A stretch of 64,000 nucleotides of DNA from Sphingomonas sp. PAMC 26605. GTDB lineage: Bacteria; Pseudomonadota; Alphaproteobacteria; Sphingomonadales; Sphingomonadaceae. The position numbers and the translations under genes were made by a program. The DNA is taken from contig NZ_JH584241.1 of NCBI RefSeq assembly GCF_000241485.1, positions 2,760,131-2,824,130 of the forward strand. The letters run 5' to 3'. A model generated the notes under the pieces. That model was given only the letters and a program-made list of their open reading frames with translations. It did no database searches and was not told the origin of the DNA. Shown in pieces: positions 9,005 to 18,851 of the stretch. The stretch's first letter is position 1; the number at the start of each line of letters is the position of its first letter.

Positions 9005-10297
9005 CTAGGCGACGGGCTGCGCGGTGACGTGCAGCCCCGTCGTCGAATGCGTCGAGACCTTGAGGCTGACGACGGGCGCGGCGCCCGTCGGCGTGAAATG
9101 CAGATCGCGCACCAGTCCCGCGACGATCGTCGCGATCTCAGCGGTCGCGAACCCGGCGGCGATGCAGAGCCGCGGCCCCGCCCCGAACGGCAGATAGGCA
9201 CCGCGCGGATAGTGCCCCGCCGGTGCGAAGCGGCCGGGGTCGAACCGGTCGGGGTCTGCCCACAACCGGCGATGGCGGTGGATCGCGAAGACCGGGATGA
9301 TCACCGTCTGCCCGCGCCGGATCCGATGCCCGAGCAGCTCGGTCTCGCGCGTCGCGGCGCGCACCAGCAGCGGGCCGGGCGGGTACAGCCGAAGCGCTTC
9401 CTGCACGACCGCGCGCGCGACCGGCCGGGTCGTGTCGTCGGGCGCGTCGGTCGCCTCCGCGCGCACCGCCGCTTGCCAGTCCGGATGGAGCGCCAGCAGA
9501 TAGAGCGCCCACGCCGCCCCCAGCGCGCTCGTCTCGAACCCGGCGATCATGAAGCCGAACAGATTGTCGGCGAGCGGCCCGACATCGCGGAGCAGGGCTG
9601 TCAGGTGGTGCGGCTCGGTCGGCGCGCGCGCGGCAATATCGCGCGCTATGCGGCGCAGCCGCGCTTCGGCATCGCTTCGGCCGGTCCGCCGCAGCCGATC
9701 CAGCCAGGCGGCCGGGATCGGCGCCACCTCGAGCAGGCCGAACCGCGCGACGTCGCGCATCACCTCGGGAATGTCGGCGGCGATCGCGTCGCTATCCCAG
9801 TCGCGCGCGTCCGACAGCAGCGTCTCCAGCACGATGCGCGCCACGATCCGGCCGAGCGCGGGTTGCAGGTCGACGCTCTCGCCGCACGGCCAGCGCTCGG
9901 CGGCGTGGCGGGTGGCGGCGGTCATTACCGGCATGGCGGCGGCGATCGCGCTCGGGCGAAACGCGGGCGCGGCCGCGCGGCGTTGCGCAGCCCAGGATTC
10001 GCCCTCGGCGGCGGCGAGGCCGTTGCCCCAGGCGCGCCGCATCAGCGTCCGCAGCGGACGATTGCGGCCGAAGGTCGCGCCCGGGTCGAGCAGGATCGCG
10101 CGCACCGCATCGGGCTCGGCGATCACCAGCGGCGAGCGCGGGCCGGGTAGCGCATAGCTCCATTCGTCGTAGATGCTGGCGGGGATGGCCCGTGCCGGGT
10201 CGGCGATCGCGTGCCGGAGCATCGCGAGAAGCGACGGCGCGGTTGCAGGAGAAGCGAATTTGGGGATGCACGGGGGCGATTCGGGGCAGGGCTGCAT
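9005..10297 (-). CDS. Cytochrome P450
   Basis: A soluble 430-residue P450. All marks of the fold are visible: I-helix oxygen-binding motif AGFET (252-256), K-helix ExxR (Glu300-Arg303 in EALRLYPP), and the heme loop FGAGPRLC with the iron-ligating Cys378. The residue two after the Cys is Ala rather than the usual Gly (CIA). Start at the ATG at 10297, with GAGG five bases upstream. No ferredoxin or reductase gene lies beside it, so the redox partner must be elsewhere. Substrate unknown. Confidence 0.95.
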   Translation of the reverse strand: MQPCPESPPCIPKFASPATAPSLLAMLRHAIADPARAIPASIYDEWSYALPGPRSPLVIAEPDAVRAILLDPGATFGRNRPLRTLMRRAWGNGLAAAEGESWAAQRRAAAPAFRPSAIAAAMPVMTAATRHAAERWPCGESVDLQPALGRIVARIVLETLLSDARDWDSDAIAADIPEVMRDVARFGLLEVAPIPAAWLDRLRRTGRSDAEARLRRIARDIAARAPTEPHHLTALLRDVGPLADNLFGFMIAGFETSALGAAWALYLLALHPDWQAAVRAEATDAPDDTTRPVARAVVQEALRLYPPGPLLVRAATRETELLGHRIRRGQTVIIPVFAIHRHRRLWADPDRFDPGRFAPAGHYPRGAYLPFGAGPRLCIAAGFATAEIATIVAGLVRDLHFTPTGAAPVVSLKVSTHSTTGLHVTAQPVA

Positions 10298-10371
10298 GAC
10301 GTCCTCGCGGCTCGGGATGACGCCGGGATACGCAACTGGGCAACGCTGTACGCCGACCCCCTCGGCCCTGG

Positions 10372-10395
10372 CCGCCCCGTCAGAAGAAGGGGCGG
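10372..10395 (-). terminator. Possible hairpin terminator of the small membrane-peptide gene
   Basis: CCGCCCC (10372-10378) and GGGGCGG (10389-10395) form a 7-bp GC stem just past the stop of the 26-residue reading frame. No T tract follows on the minus strand, so this is weak as an intrinsic terminator. Confidence 0.35.
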
Positions 10396-10408
10396 GTGGG
10401 CCGATGGG

Positions 10409-10489
10409 TCAGAGGATGAGAACCTCGACCACCAGCGCGACGCCTGCAACGGCGAAAAGTCCGCCGGCAAGGCTCTGAAGGATGCGCAT
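10409..10489 (-). CDS. Putative 26-residue single-helix membrane peptide
   Basis: A short reading frame on the minus strand encodes a peptide starting MRILQSLAGGLFAVAGVALV: a basic N terminus, then an unbroken hydrophobic helix, then EVLIL. It sits alone between purB and the P450 gene and is followed by a GC hairpin. A GAGA-type weak ribosome site lies about ten bases upstream. Small hydrophobic peptides of this form are often real but escape annotation. Nothing points to its role; it could also be chance. Confidence 0.4.
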   Translation of the reverse strand: MRILQSLAGGLFAVAGVALVVEVLIL

Positions 10490-10764
10490 GGTAGGTGTCT
10501 CCGATACCGGGCTCGTCCCGGCACGGACGCATTTGGAGATTGTTGCTCATGCGCGCAATTTTATTACGCGCATTCGCAGGTGCAGCATTTGCACGTTGAG
10601 ATGTGCAAAACCATCGACGAAGCGTTTGAGGCGAATGCGGAGCCTTTCGTCTTCGGCAGTTTCGGGAGGGCGCTGTCCTACAAGGACCGATTCGGCTATA
10701 CTGAGTCGGCTCTTTGAAATTGTCGGTGTCACGCCTCAAATCGGTACGGAAACGGAAACGATCG
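10490..10764. other. Gap without a convincing gene
   Basis: The stretch between the small membrane peptide and the purB terminator is lower in GC than its surroundings. It holds short open frames on both strands, none with a good ribosome site. It may carry the promoter of the small peptide and P450 genes. Nothing more can be supported. Confidence 0.4.
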
Positions 10765-10788
10765 CCCCGGACGATCGCACGTCCGGGG
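10765..10788 (-). terminator. Hairpin terminator of purB
   Basis: CCCCGGAC (10765-10772) pairs perfectly with GTCCGGGG (10781-10788) around an 8-base loop, about 37 bases past the purB stop. On the minus strand the stem is followed by a moderately T-rich run (GATCGTTTCCGTTT). Confidence 0.7.
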
Positions 10789-10824
10789 GTCAATCGAGTC
10801 AAGCCAGCTGCGAACCGGTCGCAA

Positions 10825-12141
<1,317 letters not shown>

Positions 12142-12303
12142 GGAATATCCTCGAATAGCTGGGTCGGTCGGCACGGAATCGGCACGAGCGCGTGTCGAGC
12201 CGCGCGTTAGCAGGGTGGAGGCGCGCCTTCAAATCGGCGGCGTGGAGCGTCGCGCGGCCCGGTGCGTTGGGGGGAAGACATCCGAATCGCACAGGAGAGA
12301 CCG

Positions 12304-12768
12304 ATGGTGAAATCCGCCTTGCTCGCGACCGCGCTCGCGCTCGCCACCCCAGCCTTCGCGCAGGACGCGCCGCCGGCCACCGAACCCGCACCGCAATCCG
12401 CGCCCACCGCGGTCGATCAAGCCGTCCCGGCGACGCAAAGCAGCGCGGCGCGCGATGCCGCCATCCCGGCGTCGATCGTCGCGCCAGAGGCCGAAGCCGC
12501 GGCCAAGCCGGCGGCGGCAGGGACCCCCGCCGGCGACATCATCAACCGCGAGTTTGCGGGCTATGACAAGGATGGCGACGGCGTCCTGAACGCGGCCGAG
12601 TTCGACGCGTGGATGGTCGCGCTCAAGAAGGCGAGCGATCCGACCACCGACGCCAGCGCGCCCGAGACCAAGAGCTACCTCGCCAAGGCCTTCGCGCAGG
12701 CCGACGCAGACAAAAGCAAGACCGTGTCCAAGGCCGAGCTGACCGCGTTCCTGTCGCAGCCGGCCTGA
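12304..12768 (+). CDS. Exported EF-hand calcium-binding protein
   Basis: A 154-residue secreted protein. The ATG at 12304 has AGGAGA nearby and is followed by a clear signal peptide (MVKSALLATALALATPAFA, cut before QD). A long Ala/Pro-rich linker fills residues ~20-80. A canonical EF-hand loop, DKDGDGVLNAAE, comes next, and a second loop, DADKSKTVSKAE, keeps most ligand positions. This matches small periplasmic calcium-binding proteins common in sphingomonads. Function beyond binding calcium is unknown. Confidence 0.85.
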   Translation: MVKSALLATALALATPAFAQDAPPATEPAPQSAPTAVDQAVPATQSSAARDAAIPASIVAPEAEAAAKPAAAGTPAGDIINREFAGYDKDGDGVLNAAEFDAWMVALKKASDPTTDASAPETKSYLAKAFAQADADKSKTVSKAELTAFLSQPA

Positions 12769-12785
12769 GCACCCTCTCCGCCGGG

Positions 12786-13469
12786 CTAAAGCAGCCCCAT
12801 CGCGCGCAGGCTCGAATGTCCGTTCGCACCGATGATGATATGGTCGTGCAGCGCGATATTGAGTCGCCGCCCCGCCTCGGCGACCTTGCGCGTGATGTCG
12901 ATATCGGCGCGGCTCGGGCTTGGATCGCCGCTCGGGTGATTGTGGACGAGGATGATCGCCGCCGAGCCGAGATCGATCGCGCGGCGGATCACCTCGCGGA
13001 CATAGACCGCGGCCTCGTCGATCGAGCCGTCGCTCATCACCTCGTCGCGGATCAGCATGTTGCGCGTGTTGAGGTGGAGCACGCGGACGCGCTCGGTGCC
13101 GCGATGCGCCATGTCGGCGTGGAGATAGTCGATCAGCGCCTGCCAGCTCGCCAGCACGGGCTGCGCCTTCGCCTCGACCTGCAGGAGGCGCAGCGCCGCC
13201 GCCTGGACGATCTTGATCGCCGCCGCGGTCGTCTCGCCCATGCCGGGAATTCGCATCAGCGCTTCTGCATCGGCGCTGAACACGCCGCCAACGCCACCGA
13301 ATTCCGCCAGCAGCGCCTTCGCCAGCGGCTTGGTGTCGCGACGCGGGATCGCCAGCGTCAGCAGATATTCGATCAATTCGTAATCGAGCAGCCCGTCGCC
13401 GCCTTGCTCGATCAGCCGCTGGCGCAGCCGCGCGCGGTGTCCGGCGTGATCGGGGAGGGGCGCGCTCAT
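12786..13469 (-). CDS. radC: RadC family JAB-domain protein
   Basis: A 227-residue RadC protein: an N-terminal helix-hairpin-helix part (residues ~1-85, with RIPGMGETTAAAIKI) and a C-terminal JAB/MPN-like domain with the metal site HNHPSGDPSPSRADID. The historical link of radC to repair is doubtful; the family is often tied to competence or mobile DNA, but this copy sits between core genes. MSAPLPDHAGHRARLR at 13469 was chosen as the start because family members begin near HRARLR; upstream in-frame starts have no better ribosome site. Confidence 0.92.
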   Translation of the reverse strand: MSAPLPDHAGHRARLRQRLIEQGGDGLLDYELIEYLLTLAIPRRDTKPLAKALLAEFGGVGGVFSADAEALMRIPGMGETTAAAIKIVQAAALRLLQVEAKAQPVLASWQALIDYLHADMAHRGTERVRVLHLNTRNMLIRDEVMSDGSIDEAAVYVREVIRRAIDLGSAAIILVHNHPSGDPSPSRADIDITRKVAEAGRRLNIALHDHIIIGANGHSSLRAMGLL

Positions 13470-13661
13470 CGTGCTATGGAATAATCCTCGTGCGAGGTAC
13501 GCGCAACGCCGCAGCGAGACCGGAGCGGCCACAAGAGTTGACACCCCGAAGCCAGCTTCCTAAACGGCGCGGGAAGCGGGGGTGTCGGTCTCCAACTCTC
13601 CGCATATCATCGTCGCGGTGCTGCACGCACGGCGGCGTTTTTCTATCAGGATACACGCCGC

Positions 13662-13946
13662 TTGGCCGAGAACCGCCCTAACGACGATCTGGACGCCCGC
13701 ATTGCTTCGGCAAAAGCGGCTGGCCAGGCGCGTGGGTCGGGGCCCTTGCCGCAGGGCAAGGGGTATGGGCAGGGCTCGAAGGTCCTTGCACTGTTGCTCG
13801 GCGCGCTGTTCGGCGGCGGGATCATGGGCTGGGCACTCGATCAGTGGCTCGGCACGTCGCCTTGGGCGCTGTTGATCGTGCTGACCCTTGCGATCATCGG
13901 GGCGTTCCTCAACATCATGAAGATTTCGAAGGAGCGCCCAGAGTGA
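13662..13946 (+). CDS. atpI: ATP synthase assembly protein AtpI
   Basis: A 94-residue protein with two hydrophobic helices (VLALLLGALFGGGIMGWAL and WALLIVLTLAIIGAFL), the AtpI family fold that helps assemble the F0 c-ring. It begins at a TTG with AGGA ten bases upstream. It is the first gene of the F0 operon and its stop overlaps the atpB start by four bases (GTGA), implying coupled translation. The N terminus is charged and cytoplasmic. Confidence 0.92.
   Translation: MAENRPNDDLDARIASAKAAGQARGSGPLPQGKGYGQGSKVLALLLGALFGGGIMGWALDQWLGTSPWALLIVLTLAIIGAFLNIMKISKERPE
13929..13934 (+). promoter_or_regulatory. Ribosome site fixing a GTG start for atpB
   Basis: AAGGAG lies eight bases before the GTG at 13943 and 44 bases before the next in-frame ATG at 13979, so the GTG is the better start of atpB. 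Confidence 0.75.
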
Positions 13947-14737
13947 CTGGAAGCGTGAGCGCCGGCAGAATCGATCCGATGGAACAATTCAAGGTGGAGC
14001 CCGTACTGGGCCACCATCTGACGCTGTTCGGCTATGACGTGTCTTTCACCAACTCGGCGCTGTTCATGGTCGTCGTGTTCGTGCTGCTAGCGGTGTTCAT
14101 TTCGGGCGGGCTCAAGCGCCAGCTCGTGCCGGGCCGCTGGCAGGTCGCCGCCGAGGATGCGGTGAGCTTCATCGACAATATGGTGTCGGTCAACATCGGC
14201 GCCGGCGGCAAGAAGTTCGCGCCGTACATCTTCTCGCTCTTCTACTTCATCCTGTTCGCCAATCTGATCGGCGTCGTGCCGCTCGCGATCCTGCCCGGGT
14301 TCCACACCTTTGCGGTGACGAGCCACATCACGGTCACCGCGATCCTCGCCTTCCTGTCGTTCGCGATCGTGCTGGTCGTCGGCTTCGCGAAGCACGGCTT
14401 CAAATTCTTCTCGCTGTTCGTGCCGCACGGCGCGCCGCTCGCGCTGCTGCCGGTGATCGTGCCGGTCGAGTTCATCTCGTTCATGGTGCGGCCTTTCTCG
14501 CTGGCGCTGCGACTGTTCGTCGCGATGACCGCGGGCCACATCCTGCTCGAAGTGTTCGGCAGCTTCGCCGTCCAGGGCTTCACTGCGGGCGGCGGGCTCG
14601 GCTCGCTGGTCGGCGTGCTCAGCTTCGTGATGATCATCGGCGTCAGCGCGCTCGAGCTGCTGGTGTGCGCGATCCAGGCCTATGTGTTTGCCTTGCTCAC
14701 GTCGCTGTATCTGCACGACGCGGTGCATCTGCACTAG
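13943..14737 (+). CDS. atpB: ATP synthase F0 subunit a
   Basis: Forms the proton half-channels of ATP synthase. Using the GTG at 13943 the product has 264 residues, beginning with a short leader ending RIDPMEQFKVEPV, as in other alphaproteobacterial subunits. Five or six membrane helices follow. The essential arginine is in MVRPFSLALRLFVAMTAGH, and the C terminus has LLVCAIQAYVFALLTSLYL. It overlaps atpI by four bases and is followed by atpE after 42 bases. Confidence 0.97.
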   Translation: MTGSVSAGRIDPMEQFKVEPVLGHHLTLFGYDVSFTNSALFMVVVFVLLAVFISGGLKRQLVPGRWQVAAEDAVSFIDNMVSVNIGAGGKKFAPYIFSLFYFILFANLIGVVPLAILPGFHTFAVTSHITVTAILAFLSFAIVLVVGFAKHGFKFFSLFVPHGAPLALLPVIVPVEFISFMVRPFSLALRLFVAMTAGHILLEVFGSFAVQGFTAGGGLGSLVGVLSFVMIIGVSALELLVCAIQAYVFALLTSLYLHDAVHLH

Positions 14738-14779
14738 AATTTCCAACCACTTACCTACCGTATTCCTAGGGAGCTTATC

Positions 14780-15010
14780 ATGACTGATCTTGGTGCAATG
14801 TACATCGGTGCCGGCCTGGCAGCGATCGGTGTCGGTCTTGCCGCACTCGGCGTGGGCAACGTGTTCGGCTCGTTCCTCGAAGGCGCACTCCGTAACCCGG
14901 GCGCAGCAGACGGCCAGCAGGGCCGCCTGTTCATCGGCTTCGCGGCGTCGGAGCTGCTCGGCCTGATCGCGTTCGTCGTCGCGATCCTCATCCTCTTCGT
15001 CGTCAAGTAA
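14780..15010 (+). CDS. atpE: ATP synthase F0 subunit c
   Basis: A 76-residue hairpin of two membrane helices that builds the rotor ring. The polar loop carries the conserved RNP at 38-40, and the proton-carrying acid is Glu58 in FIGFAASELLGL. The glycine-rich first helix (GAGLAAIGVGLAALGVG) allows tight packing. It starts with ATG after a GGAG site. Its GC content and codon choice are slightly different from its neighbours, as is normal for this highly expressed gene. Confidence 0.98.
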   Translation: MTDLGAMYIGAGLAAIGVGLAALGVGNVFGSFLEGALRNPGAADGQQGRLFIGFAASELLGLIAFVVAILILFVVK

Positions 15011-15026
15011 GAAGAGTAGCAAGCCA

Positions 15027-15521
15027 ATGCCGCAGCTATCCCAAATCGGCGAGATCTACGCGTCGCAGCTGTTCTGGCTCGCGATCGTCTTCGCGCTGAT
15101 CTATTTCGGGATCGGCAAGGCGATGGTCCCCAAGATCGAGGCGACGATCGAAGATCGTAACGGCCGGATCGCGGGCGACCTCGCTGCGGCGGAGGCGGCG
15201 CGGGCGACAGCGCTCGCGTCCGAACGTGATTATCAGGCCGGGCTCGACGCAGCCCGGTCGAAGGCGATGATCGCGATCGGCGATGCCAAGGCGCGGGCGA
15301 CCGCCAGCGCCGAGGCACAGCTCAAGACGAGCGATGCAGGTCTGGCCGCGCATCTCCACGCGGCGACCGGGCGGATCGAATCCTCCAAGACCGCGGCGCT
15401 CGCCGAAATCGAGACCGCGACCACCGACGCGGTCGAGCAGATCGTCGCCAAGCTCTCGGGCGTGGCGGTGGATCGTGCGACGGTCGAAACACGCGTGAAA
15501 GCGGAATTGGCGCATGGCTGA
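15027..15521 (+). CDS. atpF2: ATP synthase F0 subunit b'
   Basis: A 164-residue stator protein: one N-terminal helix (SQLFWLAIVFALIYFGI) and a long charged Ala-rich coil (residues ~40-150). Alphaproteobacteria have two different b-type subunits that form a heterodimer, and the first of the pair is b'. It starts 17 bases after atpE and its last codons overlap the start of atpF by eight bases. Confidence 0.94.
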   Translation: MPQLSQIGEIYASQLFWLAIVFALIYFGIGKAMVPKIEATIEDRNGRIAGDLAAAEAARATALASERDYQAGLDAARSKAMIAIGDAKARATASAEAQLKTSDAGLAAHLHAATGRIESSKTAALAEIETATTDAVEQIVAKLSGVAVDRATVETRVKAELAHG

Positions 15522-16068
15522 GTCGAGCCAAGTCTCAACCGTGGCCCATATCGGAGTCGCCGAATTGCATCACGAACCGTCGGTCTTCGGGATCACCGCG
15601 GCAGGCTTCGTCGCTTTGTCGATGCTTGTCGTGATCGGCATCATGATCTGGCAGAAGGTGCCCAAGATGATCGCGCGTGCGCTCGATTCGCGCATCGCGA
15701 CGATCCGCACCCAGCTCGACGAAGCGTCGCAGCTGCGCGCCGAAGCCGAGGCGCAGCTCGCCGAAGCCAAGGCCCGCAATGCAGCGAGCGCCGGCGATGC
15801 CGCCGCGATCGTCGCGCATGCCGAAGCCGAGGCGGCAGCGATGCTCGCCAAGGCCGAGACCGATCTCGCCGACCTGATCGCGCGTCGCCAGACGATGGCG
15901 GAAGACAAGATCGCCGCCGCCGAGCGCGGGGCAATCGCCGAAGTCCGCGCGCTTGCCGCCGATGCAGCGACGCGGGCGGCGGCCACCATCCTTGCCGAGC
16001 GCCACGGCGTCGATGCCGACAAGGCATTGGTCGATCGCACGATCGCCGGGCTTGGGCGGCTCAATTAA
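15514..16068 (+). CDS. atpF: ATP synthase F0 subunit b
   Basis: A 184-residue stator protein with a 30-residue N-terminal extension, one membrane helix (FGITAAGFVALSMLVVIGIM) and a long coiled coil rich in Ala, Glu and Lys that reaches F1. It partners the b' subunit just upstream, which it overlaps. It is the last gene of the F0 operon; the F1 genes are not in this window, as expected for alphaproteobacteria, where the two sets are apart. Confidence 0.95.
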   Translation: MAESSQVSTVAHIGVAELHHEPSVFGITAAGFVALSMLVVIGIMIWQKVPKMIARALDSRIATIRTQLDEASQLRAEAEAQLAEAKARNAASAGDAAAIVAHAEAEAAAMLAKAETDLADLIARRQTMAEDKIAAAERGAIAEVRALAADAATRAAATILAERHGVDADKALVDRTIAGLGRLN

Positions 16069-16203
16069 GCGCTGCCGCCGGGCACATGCGGAGCAAATCC
16101 GCGTGGGATCGCTTGATCCAATCCATTTCGTTTCGCCACTAGCCGGGGTAAACCTTGGTCAGCGGCGATTCGCGCCGCTTTCGCTTTCGAAAGAGGCTCT
16201 CTT

Positions 16204-16530
16204 ATGAAGTCCGTCCTTCTGCCCGTGCTCGTCGCGCTGACCGCAACGCCACTCGCGGCCCAGACCGCGCCTGCGCCCGCCGCGACCGCCACTCCGACGA
16301 CCCCGGCCGCCTCGACCGCCAAATTCACGCTCGAAACACCGATCGAGACGATCGCCGCCGATCCCAAGGGCAAGGCCGTGCTCGACACCGACCTCCAGAA
16401 CATCACGTCCCATCCGATGTACGATCAGTTCAAGCAGATGTCGCTCGCGCAGGTGCAGCCGATGTCGCAGGGCGCGCTGACCGATGCTGCGCTTGCCAAG
16501 GTCAAGGCTGACCTCGAAGCGATCAAGTAA
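16204..16530 (+). CDS. Small exported protein of unknown function
   Basis: A 108-residue protein with a signal peptide (MKSVLLPVLVALTATPLAAQ), an Ala/Pro/Thr-rich linker to about residue 45 and a helical remainder that includes TLETPIETIAADPKGKAVLD and ends SQGALTDAALAKVKADLEAI. An AGAGG site lies upstream of the ATG. I recognise similar proteins in sphingomonads but no function. It is probably periplasmic. It is followed by a palindromic repeat. Confidence 0.75.
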   Translation: MKSVLLPVLVALTATPLAAQTAPAPAATATPTTPAASTAKFTLETPIETIAADPKGKAVLDTDLQNITSHPMYDQFKQMSLAQVQPMSQGALTDAALAKVKADLEAIK

Positions 16531-16537
16531 CCTGCTT

Positions 16538-16626
16538 GTCGCCCCGGCGAAGGCCGGAGCCTGTCGAAGCCGGCGCGACCTAGCGTCCGCGCGGTCGCTG
16601 ACCGGCCCGGCCTCCACCGGGGCGAC
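16538..16626. repeat. Palindromic intergenic element
   Basis: GTCGCCCCGG (16538-16547) and CCGGGGCGAC (16617-16626) bound a GC-rich inverted repeat whose inner parts (AAGGCCGG, CCGGCCCGGCCT) also pair imperfectly. It resembles the dispersed hairpin repeats of sphingomonad genomes and is different in sequence from the other three found here. Confidence 0.75.
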
Positions 16627-16678
16627 GAGACTGTCATATTCCGTGGCATCCGGCGCGCGGACTCCCTAGATCAAGCGC

Positions 16679-18604
16679 ATGTCCTCGCCCAACGCGCCTG
16701 ATCGTTTCAACGAAGAGAAATCCACTTTTGCCGTTCGCGGCGCCGGCGACACGCCCGATCTGCAGACCGGGATTGCCGCGATCCGCAACGTGCTCGCCAC
16801 GCTGCCGATCCGCCCCGGCGTCTATCGCATGCAGGATGCGCGCGGCGACGTGCTGTATGTCGGCAAGGCCAAGGCGCTCAGGAACCGCGTGACCAACTAC
16901 ACGCAGGTCGAGCGGCTCTCGAAGCGGCTCCAGCGGATGGTGGCGCAGACGCGCTCGATGACGATCGTCACGACCAATAACGAGGCCGAGGCGCTGTTGC
17001 TCGAGGCGCAGCTGATCAAACGCTATCGCCCGCCGTACAACGTGCTGCTGCGTGACGACAAGAGCTTCCCCTTCATCCTGCTGCGCGCGGATCACGAATT
17101 TCCGCGAATCCAGAAACATCGCGGCGCGCGGCGTGCGAAGGGCAATTATTACGGGCCGTTCGCGAGCGCGGGCTCGGTCAACAACACGCTCAACGCGTTG
17201 CAGAAGCTGTTCCTGCTGCGCTCGTGCACCGACGGCTTCTTCAAGAATCGCGACCGGCCGTGCCTGCTCTATCAGATCAAGCGCTGTTCCGCCCCGTGCG
17301 TCGGGCGGATCGACGAAGCCGGCTATGCCGAGCTCGTCGCCGACGCAAAGGCGTTCCTCGGCGGCAAATCGACCCAGGTCCAGACCAAGCTCGGCGGCCA
17401 GATGGAAGCCGCCGCCGCCGCGATGGATTTCGAGCTTGCCGCGATCCTGCGCGATCGGTTGCGCGCGCTGACCTTCATCCAGGGCAGCCAAGCGATCAAC
17501 GCCGAGGGGCTGGGCGATGCCGACATCTTCGCGATGGCCAACAAGAACGGCGTGATCGGCATCCAGGCGTTTTTCATCCGCGGCGGGCAGAATTGGGGGC
17601 ATCGCAGCTTCTTCCCGCAACACACTGTGGACGTGCCCGAAGACGAGATCCTCACCGGCTTCCTCGCGCAATTCTACGAGGAGGTGCCGCCGCCCAAGAC
17701 GATCTTCCTCGATCGCGAACTGGAGGAGGGCGAGTTGCTCGGCGAGGCGCTGGGAGCAGGGGTAGGTTTCAAGGTGTCGCTGTCGATGCCGCAGCGCGGC
17801 ACGCGCCGACGCTTACTCGACCAAGCCAAGCGCAACGCCGAGGAAGCACTTGATCGCCGGCTCGCCGAGAGCACGACGCAAGCCAAGCTGCTACGCGAGG
17901 TCGCCGAGCTGTTCGACCTCGCCGAACCGCCCGACCGGATCGAGGTCTACGACAACAGCCATATCCAGGGCACCAACGCGGTCGGTGCGATGGTCGTCGC
18001 GGGGCCCGAGGGGTTCCGCAAGGGGCAGTATCGCAAGTTCAACATCAAGAACCCCGAGACCAAGCCGGGCGACGATTTCGGGATGATGCGAGAAGTATTC
18101 CAGCGCCGCTTTGCGCGCGCGCAGAGCGAGAACCCCGATCGCGATTCGGGCGACTGGCCCGATCTCGTGCTGATCGACGGCGGACGCGGGCAGCTGGGCG
18201 CCGCCAAGGCGGTGCTCGAGGAAATGGGGATCGAGGACGTGTGCCTGGTCGGCGTCGCCAAGGGGCCGATGCACGGCCGCGACGGGCGCGAGGTGTTCCA
18301 TCTGCTCGACGGGCGCGAGTTCCAGCTGCCGGTCAACGCCCCGGTCCTGTTCTACCTCCAGCGGCTCCGCGACGAGGTGCACCGCTTCGTGATCGGCGCG
18401 CATCGCGACAAGCGCTCGAAGGCGATCGGCGCGTCGCCGCTCGACGATGTCCCGGGGATCGGCCCGGCGCGCAAGAAGGCGTTGCTCATGCATTTCGGCA
18501 CCGCCCGCGCGGTGCGCGGGGCGAGCCTGGAGGATCTGCGGAAGGCACCGGGGGTAAGCGCGGGCGTAGCGCAGCAGCTCTACGATTTCTTCCACGCACG
18601 TTGA
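16679..18604 (+). CDS. uvrC: Excinuclease ABC subunit C
   Basis: Makes both cuts in nucleotide excision repair after UvrAB finds damage. The 641-residue product has the N-terminal GIY-YIG nuclease (PGVYRMQDARGDVLYVGKA, from about residue 44), a UVR motif near 240-270, the UvrC RNase-H-like nuclease region (EVYDNSHIQGTNAVGAMVV) and a C-terminal double helix-hairpin-helix (DDVPGIGPARKKALLMHFG). A 20-residue extension precedes the first domain, which is common in alphaproteobacteria. All catalytic parts appear intact. Confidence 0.97.
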   Translation: MSSPNAPDRFNEEKSTFAVRGAGDTPDLQTGIAAIRNVLATLPIRPGVYRMQDARGDVLYVGKAKALRNRVTNYTQVERLSKRLQRMVAQTRSMTIVTTNNEAEALLLEAQLIKRYRPPYNVLLRDDKSFPFILLRADHEFPRIQKHRGARRAKGNYYGPFASAGSVNNTLNALQKLFLLRSCTDGFFKNRDRPCLLYQIKRCSAPCVGRIDEAGYAELVADAKAFLGGKSTQVQTKLGGQMEAAAAAMDFELAAILRDRLRALTFIQGSQAINAEGLGDADIFAMANKNGVIGIQAFFIRGGQNWGHRSFFPQHTVDVPEDEILTGFLAQFYEEVPPPKTIFLDRELEEGELLGEALGAGVGFKVSLSMPQRGTRRRLLDQAKRNAEEALDRRLAESTTQAKLLREVAELFDLAEPPDRIEVYDNSHIQGTNAVGAMVVAGPEGFRKGQYRKFNIKNPETKPGDDFGMMREVFQRRFARAQSENPDRDSGDWPDLVLIDGGRGQLGAAKAVLEEMGIEDVCLVGVAKGPMHGRDGREVFHLLDGREFQLPVNAPVLFYLQRLRDEVHRFVIGAHRDKRSKAIGASPLDDVPGIGPARKKALLMHFGTARAVRGASLEDLRKAPGVSAGVAQQLYDFFHAR

Positions 18605-18609
18605 ACCGC

Positions 18610-18630
18610 GGGCGGCCGTATCGGTCGCCC
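18610..18630. terminator. Hairpin between uvrC and the convergent small gene
   Basis: GGGCGGCC (18610-18617) pairs with GGTCGCCC (18623-18630), with one G-T pair, around a 5-base loop. Placed between two convergent genes, it probably ends both transcripts. Confidence 0.5.
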
Positions 18631-18650
18631 TCGGCTCAGCGGCGAAAGAG

Positions 18651-18851
18651 TCAGGCTTCGGCGGTGGGCGCGAGCGACAGGTCGTCGCTGGTGGCGGTTT
18701 CTGACGGCTCATGACGGCCGACGAGGCGGATGAACCCGACGACGAGCAGTACCGCAGGAACAACGTTGAAATATGCCGGGGCGCTGACGATGTGCAGCGC
18801 CGATACCAATACAAGTGCCGCAACCACGGCAAACGACCCAATGCGGTCCAT
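18651..18851 (-). CDS. Small two-helix membrane protein
   Basis: A 66-residue protein with two hydrophobic segments (VVAALVLVSALHIV and VVPAVLLVVGFIRLVG) and an acidic tail. Three starts lie in a row (GTG 18857, ATG 18854, ATG 18851). A GGAGAG site overlaps the GTG and sits seven bases before the ATG at 18851, which is therefore preferred. Function unknown. It reads towards uvrC. Confidence 0.6.
   Translation of the reverse strand: MDRIGSFAVVAALVLVSALHIVSAPAYFNVVPAVLLVVGFIRLVGRHEPSETATSDDLSLAPTAEA

Noticed and set aside
10547..10732. A 61-residue minus-strand frame and overlapping short plus-strand frames in the purB-P450 gap
   Set aside because: None has a good ribosome site or a familiar composition; the evidence is too weak to list them as genes.
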